From contig NZ_BCNB01000006.1 of NCBI RefSeq assembly GCF_001485575.1, positions 682,001 to 746,000 on the forward strand: a stretch of 64,000 bases of DNA, read 5' to 3'. A program made the position numbers and the translations under genes. A model generated the notes under the pieces. The model was not told the DNA's origin, did no database searches, and was given only the letters and a program-made list of their open reading frames with translations. How positions within the stretch are numbered: the stretch's first letter is position 1; each line of letters opens with the position of its first letter. Below, one piece after another: positions 60,904-64,000 of this stretch. Source of the DNA: Haloarcula sp. CBA1127. GTDB lineage: Archaea; Halobacteriota; Halobacteria; Halobacteriales; Haloarculaceae.

Positions 60904-61743
60904 TTATGTAGCACATAATTGGCAGCGCAGGTAAAACCTCCTATCTGCTGGTTCCGGAGCACTGACAGTTGTATCATCCGGGAAGTCGGGGGAAAACGCG
61001 TCACTGGACACATCGGTGTCGTACGAGATGTTCGCGTACCTCGTCGTCACAACTGTGTGCTTTCCATCTGCTGTCCAGGCAGTCCGCTTTTTGCTCGGGA
61101 AGAACCGCTGTGTTTCGACCCAGACTGTTTGCTCGTATGCTTTTGTCTCATTTCTTGGCGTCACGTGGACGACGTACGCTTCGCGTCCGTCAACTGGTTC
61201 CGTGCCCCGGTAGCTGACGGTCATCTCCTCGGTCGAGTTGACTGGCCGCCGTTCGCTCTGGGGGACAACAGGCAGTGGTTCAACCGACTGCGGGTCCGTT
61301 TTCGACTCGTCGAGTTTCGTGAACAGGCGCTGTAGCCGTTCACCCCTGTCAGACTCAGTCTCGGGGAGGGGAACTCGTGTCGCACTTTCACGACGGTCGT
61401 TGTACAGCCATAGCGTTGACCCGTCCGAGATCCGCACGTTACTCGCCCGTGCCGTACTATTGATGGGTACGAGCCGCTTTCTCTCCGTCCCCGGCTGGAG
61501 CGTCGCGTGGTAGGTCGTTCGGCTTGCAACCGTCCCGTTCCGTGAGACGGTCGTCGTCTGGATCGCGTTGACACCGTCTATCGACTCGTAGCGTTGCTGC
61601 ACGTCCGCATCGATCTGCGGGTTGTCGGCGGTGCCGCCGCTCGTGGCCACGAGCGACCACGCCGAGATAGTTAGAACACCAATAACAAGGACTGTCGCGA
61701 CGGCGGGGACAAGTTGCTCCGTTGAGAAGTGTCGAGTAACCAT
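60904..61743 (-). CDS. Truncated paralogue of the LolA/RseB-like protein
   Basis: The protein has 279 residues. Its N-terminal 265 residues align along their whole length with the gene at 59661 (for example PQIDADVQQRYESIDGVNA in place of PQIDADVQQRYQSIDGVNA). After DDTTVSAPEP it loses the last ~115 residues and ends in the unrelated RRFYLRCQLCAT. It is therefore a tandem duplicate with a shortened C-terminus. It may be inactive or act with the longer copy. The spacing is 60 bp. Confidence 0.7.
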   Translation of the reverse strand: MVTRHFSTEQLVPAVATVLVIGVLTISAWSLVATSGGTADNPQIDADVQQRYESIDGVNAIQTTTVSRNGTVASRTTYHATLQPGTERKRLVPINSTARASNVRISDGSTLWLYNDRRESATRVPLPETESDRGERLQRLFTKLDESKTDPQSVEPLPVVPQSERRPVNSTEEMTVSYRGTEPVDGREAYVVHVTPRNETKAYEQTVWVETQRFFPSKKRTAWTADGKHTVVTTRYANISYDTDVSSDAFSPDFPDDTTVSAPEPADRRFYLRCQLCAT

Positions 61744-61850
61744 AGCTGGAGTACGGGGCAGAGACCGCCCGGCGCTGTGTGTGCAGCCCGAGCGACAGTG
61801 TTATCTATCAAATTATCGGCATCATAAGTAAAAGCACCTGTCTACGCCAG

Positions 61851-62696
61851 TCAGTAGTCACCGAGTACGCCGAGCCGTCTGGCCCGTCGGGTCGTGTATT
61901 GAAACACGACGTAGCCCAACAACACGTAGCCGGCCGGGACACCGACGAGGAGGCCCAGATCGGTAGCGGAGAACTGCCAGAGCCGGGTCCCGTCGACCAT
62001 CGCCCGCTGGAGAAGCGCGCTTCCGTGGGCCAGTGGCAGGACCCGCGTCCAGCCGAGTTCGAACACGGGCGCGGAGATAAGAATAATGAACCCAAACTGG
62101 AGCAGATTGAGCCAGTTCCCGATGCGCTTGTACAGCACCGCGACGCCGCCGGCAGCGAACCCCAGACCCAGTACCGACGCGATAGTCAGCGACGCGACAA
62201 CGACGACAGTCAGGACATTCAACTGGAGCGTCGTCCCGGTAATCGCAAGCATCACCGCAAGCACTACTGTCGAGGTGAGGAACGTCCGGACGACTTTCGC
62301 GACGCCCTTGCAGAACGCGACCGGCGCGAAGCCAAACGGCGTCATGACGTGCCGTTCGAGCGTTCCCCACTGGGCCTCGCTCCCGATATCGTTCGAGATT
62401 GCTTGGTACGCGCCGACGGAAAGCGACCACAGGAAGTAGCCGACGATGATACCCTCGATAGAATCCGTTATCGCCTGCCCGGCAAGCATCCGGCCGCCGT
62501 AGAACAGTAGGCCAAAGAAGAACACCGAGATGACAATGCCGCCGATGGCGTTGGCCGGATACCGGACGAAGATGAGATACTCGCGGTACAGCACCGCTCG
62601 CGCAAGGTCGAGATAGCCCGCCTGCATGGCGGCACTGACAGTCTGGCCACTGGCACCGTCATTGTCGTCCGCGTGCGTGCCGGCGCTTGCGGTCAT
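61851..62696 (-). CDS. ABC-2 type transporter permease
   Basis: The protein has 281 residues from the ATG at 62696. A cytoplasmic start is followed by six hydrophobic helices from about residue 35, with the ABC-2 motif REYLIFVRYPANAIGG and GYFLWSLSVGAYQAISNDIG. It lies just downstream (19 bp) of the ATPase gene and forms the membrane half of that exporter. The substrate is unknown; haloarchaeal members may export drugs or surface components. Confidence 0.85.
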   Translation of the reverse strand: MTASAGTHADDNDGASGQTVSAAMQAGYLDLARAVLYREYLIFVRYPANAIGGIVISVFFFGLLFYGGRMLAGQAITDSIEGIIVGYFLWSLSVGAYQAISNDIGSEAQWGTLERHVMTPFGFAPVAFCKGVAKVVRTFLTSTVVLAVMLAITGTTLQLNVLTVVVVASLTIASVLGLGFAAGGVAVLYKRIGNWLNLLQFGFIILISAPVFELGWTRVLPLAHGSALLQRAMVDGTRLWQFSATDLGLLVGVPAGYVLLGYVVFQYTTRRARRLGVLGDY

Positions 62697-62715
62697 CTGC
62701 CTGATTCCGCCTCCC

Positions 62716-63732
62716 TCATCGTCCTTGTCCCGTGATCTCGACGAACACGTCTTCCAGGTCCGGTTCGACCGTGCCGACACCGGTCAGCGTCACGTCGTGG
62801 TCTCGACACAGGGCCAGCAAGCGGTAGAACCCGTCGCTGTCGGTCGCCACCTCGACGCGCCGACCCCGCTCGACGGTCGTCACGTCGGCCACCTCGAACC
62901 GCTCCCGGATCGTCGCAAGCAGGCCCTCGGTGATGTCTGGACTGGTGACGGCGAACGCGTTCGCGGTGAACTGGTCAAGCACGGCCGCCACGCTGTCGTC
63001 TGCGATGATCTCCCCGTCGTTCATGATGATGACCCGGTCACAGACATCTTCGATGACATCCATATCGTGGCTACTGACAATGGCCGTGATGTCGCGCTCG
63101 TCGACGATCCGGCGCAGTTCTCGCCGTAGCGTCAGCGAGCTTTCTACGTCCAGCCCCAGCGTCGGTTCATCGAGAAACACCAGATCGGACTCGCTGGCCA
63201 GCACACTCGCCAGCGACACCTTCTGTTTCATCCCGCGGGAGAGGTCTCGAACCGGCACGTCGGCCTTCTCCAGAAGGTCGAGTTTCGCCAGCAGGCGCTC
63301 GTGCCGGTCGGCGACGGCATCCGGCTTGACACCCTTGATGGTCGAGAAATAGCGCAGGTTCTCCCGGACGGTCAATCGCCAGTAGTCGTTTCGCGCCCCT
63401 TCGAGCATCCCGTCGACGTGGCGGTAGGCCGCTCGCGGGTGTTCGCTCATGTCGATACCCTGTATCCGAACACGCCCGGAATCAGGCAACACCAGCCCGA
63501 GAATCGACTTTATTGTCGTCGTCTTGCCCGCGCCGTTGGGTCCCAGCAGGCCGACGACCGTTCCCTGCTCGATGCGAAACGACACGTCATCGACGGCCGT
63601 CACCGCGTCCGCACCGCTACCGAACTGCTTTGACAACCCCTCGACGGCGAGTGCGGGCGTTGCTCCGTCCTTCGCTGTGGACGGTTGCTCGGCGGTCCGC
63701 GAGCCCTGCCGCGGAGGGCGCTGGGATGACAT
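62716..63732 (-). CDS. ABC transporter ATP-binding protein (ABC-2/CcmA-like)
   Basis: The protein has 338 residues from the ATG at 63732. Walker A is GPNGAGKTTTIKS near residue 72, the signature is DLSRGMKQKVSL, Walker B is LVFLDEPTLGLD, and a switch histidine follows in VSSHDMDVIEDV. A 70-residue C-terminal extension has DITEGLLATIRERF and ends GTVEPDLEDVFVEITG, as in DrrA/NatA proteins. It pairs with the permease at 61851. Confidence 0.9.
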   Translation of the reverse strand: MSSQRPPRQGSRTAEQPSTAKDGATPALAVEGLSKQFGSGADAVTAVDDVSFRIEQGTVVGLLGPNGAGKTTTIKSILGLVLPDSGRVRIQGIDMSEHPRAAYRHVDGMLEGARNDYWRLTVRENLRYFSTIKGVKPDAVADRHERLLAKLDLLEKADVPVRDLSRGMKQKVSLASVLASESDLVFLDEPTLGLDVESSLTLRRELRRIVDERDITAIVSSHDMDVIEDVCDRVIIMNDGEIIADDSVAAVLDQFTANAFAVTSPDITEGLLATIRERFEVADVTTVERGRRVEVATDSDGFYRLLALCRDHDVTLTGVGTVEPDLEDVFVEITGQGR

Positions 63733-63827
63733 TACCCACACTGAGGGCTTCAGAACCAAAAGGCCAGCCACGTCCCGCGATGGTCTGCTGGTGTTGCTGG
63801 CCCGCACTTGGCGACTGGCCTGTCTAC

Positions 63828-64000
63828 TCAGGCCGGTTCGAGGCCCGTCACCTCGAACCGCGCGCCGCCGGCCTCGCTCTCGGTGGCTGTGACTGTCCAA
63901 CCGTGGACCTCAGCAATCCGCTGAACGATTTTGAGTCCGAACCCGGTCCCGCTCTCGCCGGTCGAGTAGCCCCCTTCAAACACCTGTTCACGGTCGGCCG
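63828..64000 (-). CDS. Sensor histidine kinase, C-terminal end
   Basis: Only the last 56 residues are in the window; the gene starts beyond the right edge. The visible frame has the ATP-binding G2 box [18 protein letters not shown] and the terminal strands [20 protein letters not shown], typical of HATPase_c domains. It encodes the C-terminus of a histidine kinase. The sensing part and partner regulator are outside the window. Confidence 0.85.
   Translation of the reverse strand, partial: ADREQVFEGGYSTGESGTGFGLKIVQRIAEVHGWTVTATESEAGGARFEVTGLEPA

Overview
The window comes from a halophilic archaeon (class Halobacteria). The DNA is GC-rich, the predicted proteins are very acidic, and nearly all recognisable genes are haloarchaeal types: SAMP2 ubiquitin-like modifier, archaellin, archaeal AlaRS and RfcS, a PGF-CTERM surface protein and many small CxxC proteins. 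The genus looks like Haloarcula, but that is a judgement from memory. I saw no tRNA, rRNA or CRISPR array.

Region by region. 0-9.5 kb: the end of a Fe-S membrane oxidoreductase, a conditioned-medium-induced-type protein, a stand-alone Cas4-like nuclease, TsaC/YrdC, two thiol-fold proteins, a CNNM/CorC protein with a fresh-looking 54-bp internal duplication, small membrane and cupin proteins, a CobW-type metallochaperone and an ArsA/Get3-like ATPase. 9.6-20.7 kb is transport-rich: CstA, a PiT phosphate permease, and a three-gene TAXI-TRAP operon (binding protein, DUF1850, fused permease). 20.7-32 kb is nucleotide and sugar metabolism (upp, two phosphohexomutases, rpiA, larB), small zinc and histone-like proteins, and an ABC exporter. 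32-47 kb holds SAMP2, rfcS, an archaellin, alaS, an antiporter with a TrkA domain, a PIN-type toxin-antitoxin pair with operator-like repeats, hisB with an ACT regulator and a 2Fe-2S ferredoxin, a GcvT/YgfZ-like protein, the PGF-CTERM protein and a PfkB-like kinase. 54.7-64 kb has a HAD protein, small regulators, two tandem LolA-like secreted proteins (one truncated), an ABC-2 transporter and the end of a histidine kinase.

The most unusual system is at 48.5-53.6 kb. A roughly 5.1-kb integrative element sits inside mutL. It carries a four-gene integrase locus (winged helix, ribbon-helix/coiled coil, a catalytic-less recombinase-like protein, tyrosine recombinase) and two membrane/coiled-coil cargo genes. 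It also carries its own diverged copy of the last ~370 codons of mutL, fused in frame to the host's first ~320 codons. The host's original 3' half is displaced to the far side of the element (47.3-48.5 kb) and still keeps the MutL endonuclease motif. The element therefore appears to break mutL and rebuild it as a chimera, and it places its cargo genes directly downstream of the rebuilt gene on the same strand.

Other structures of interest: an 86-bp palindromic MITE-like element that supplies the stop codon of a phosphohexomutase (23.2 kb), a duplicated 69-bp terminator-bearing repeat (14.3 kb), a strongly folded noncoding stretch (59.3-59.6 kb), and several enzymes whose key catalytic residue is changed (redoxin, alpha/beta hydrolase, PfkB kinase).
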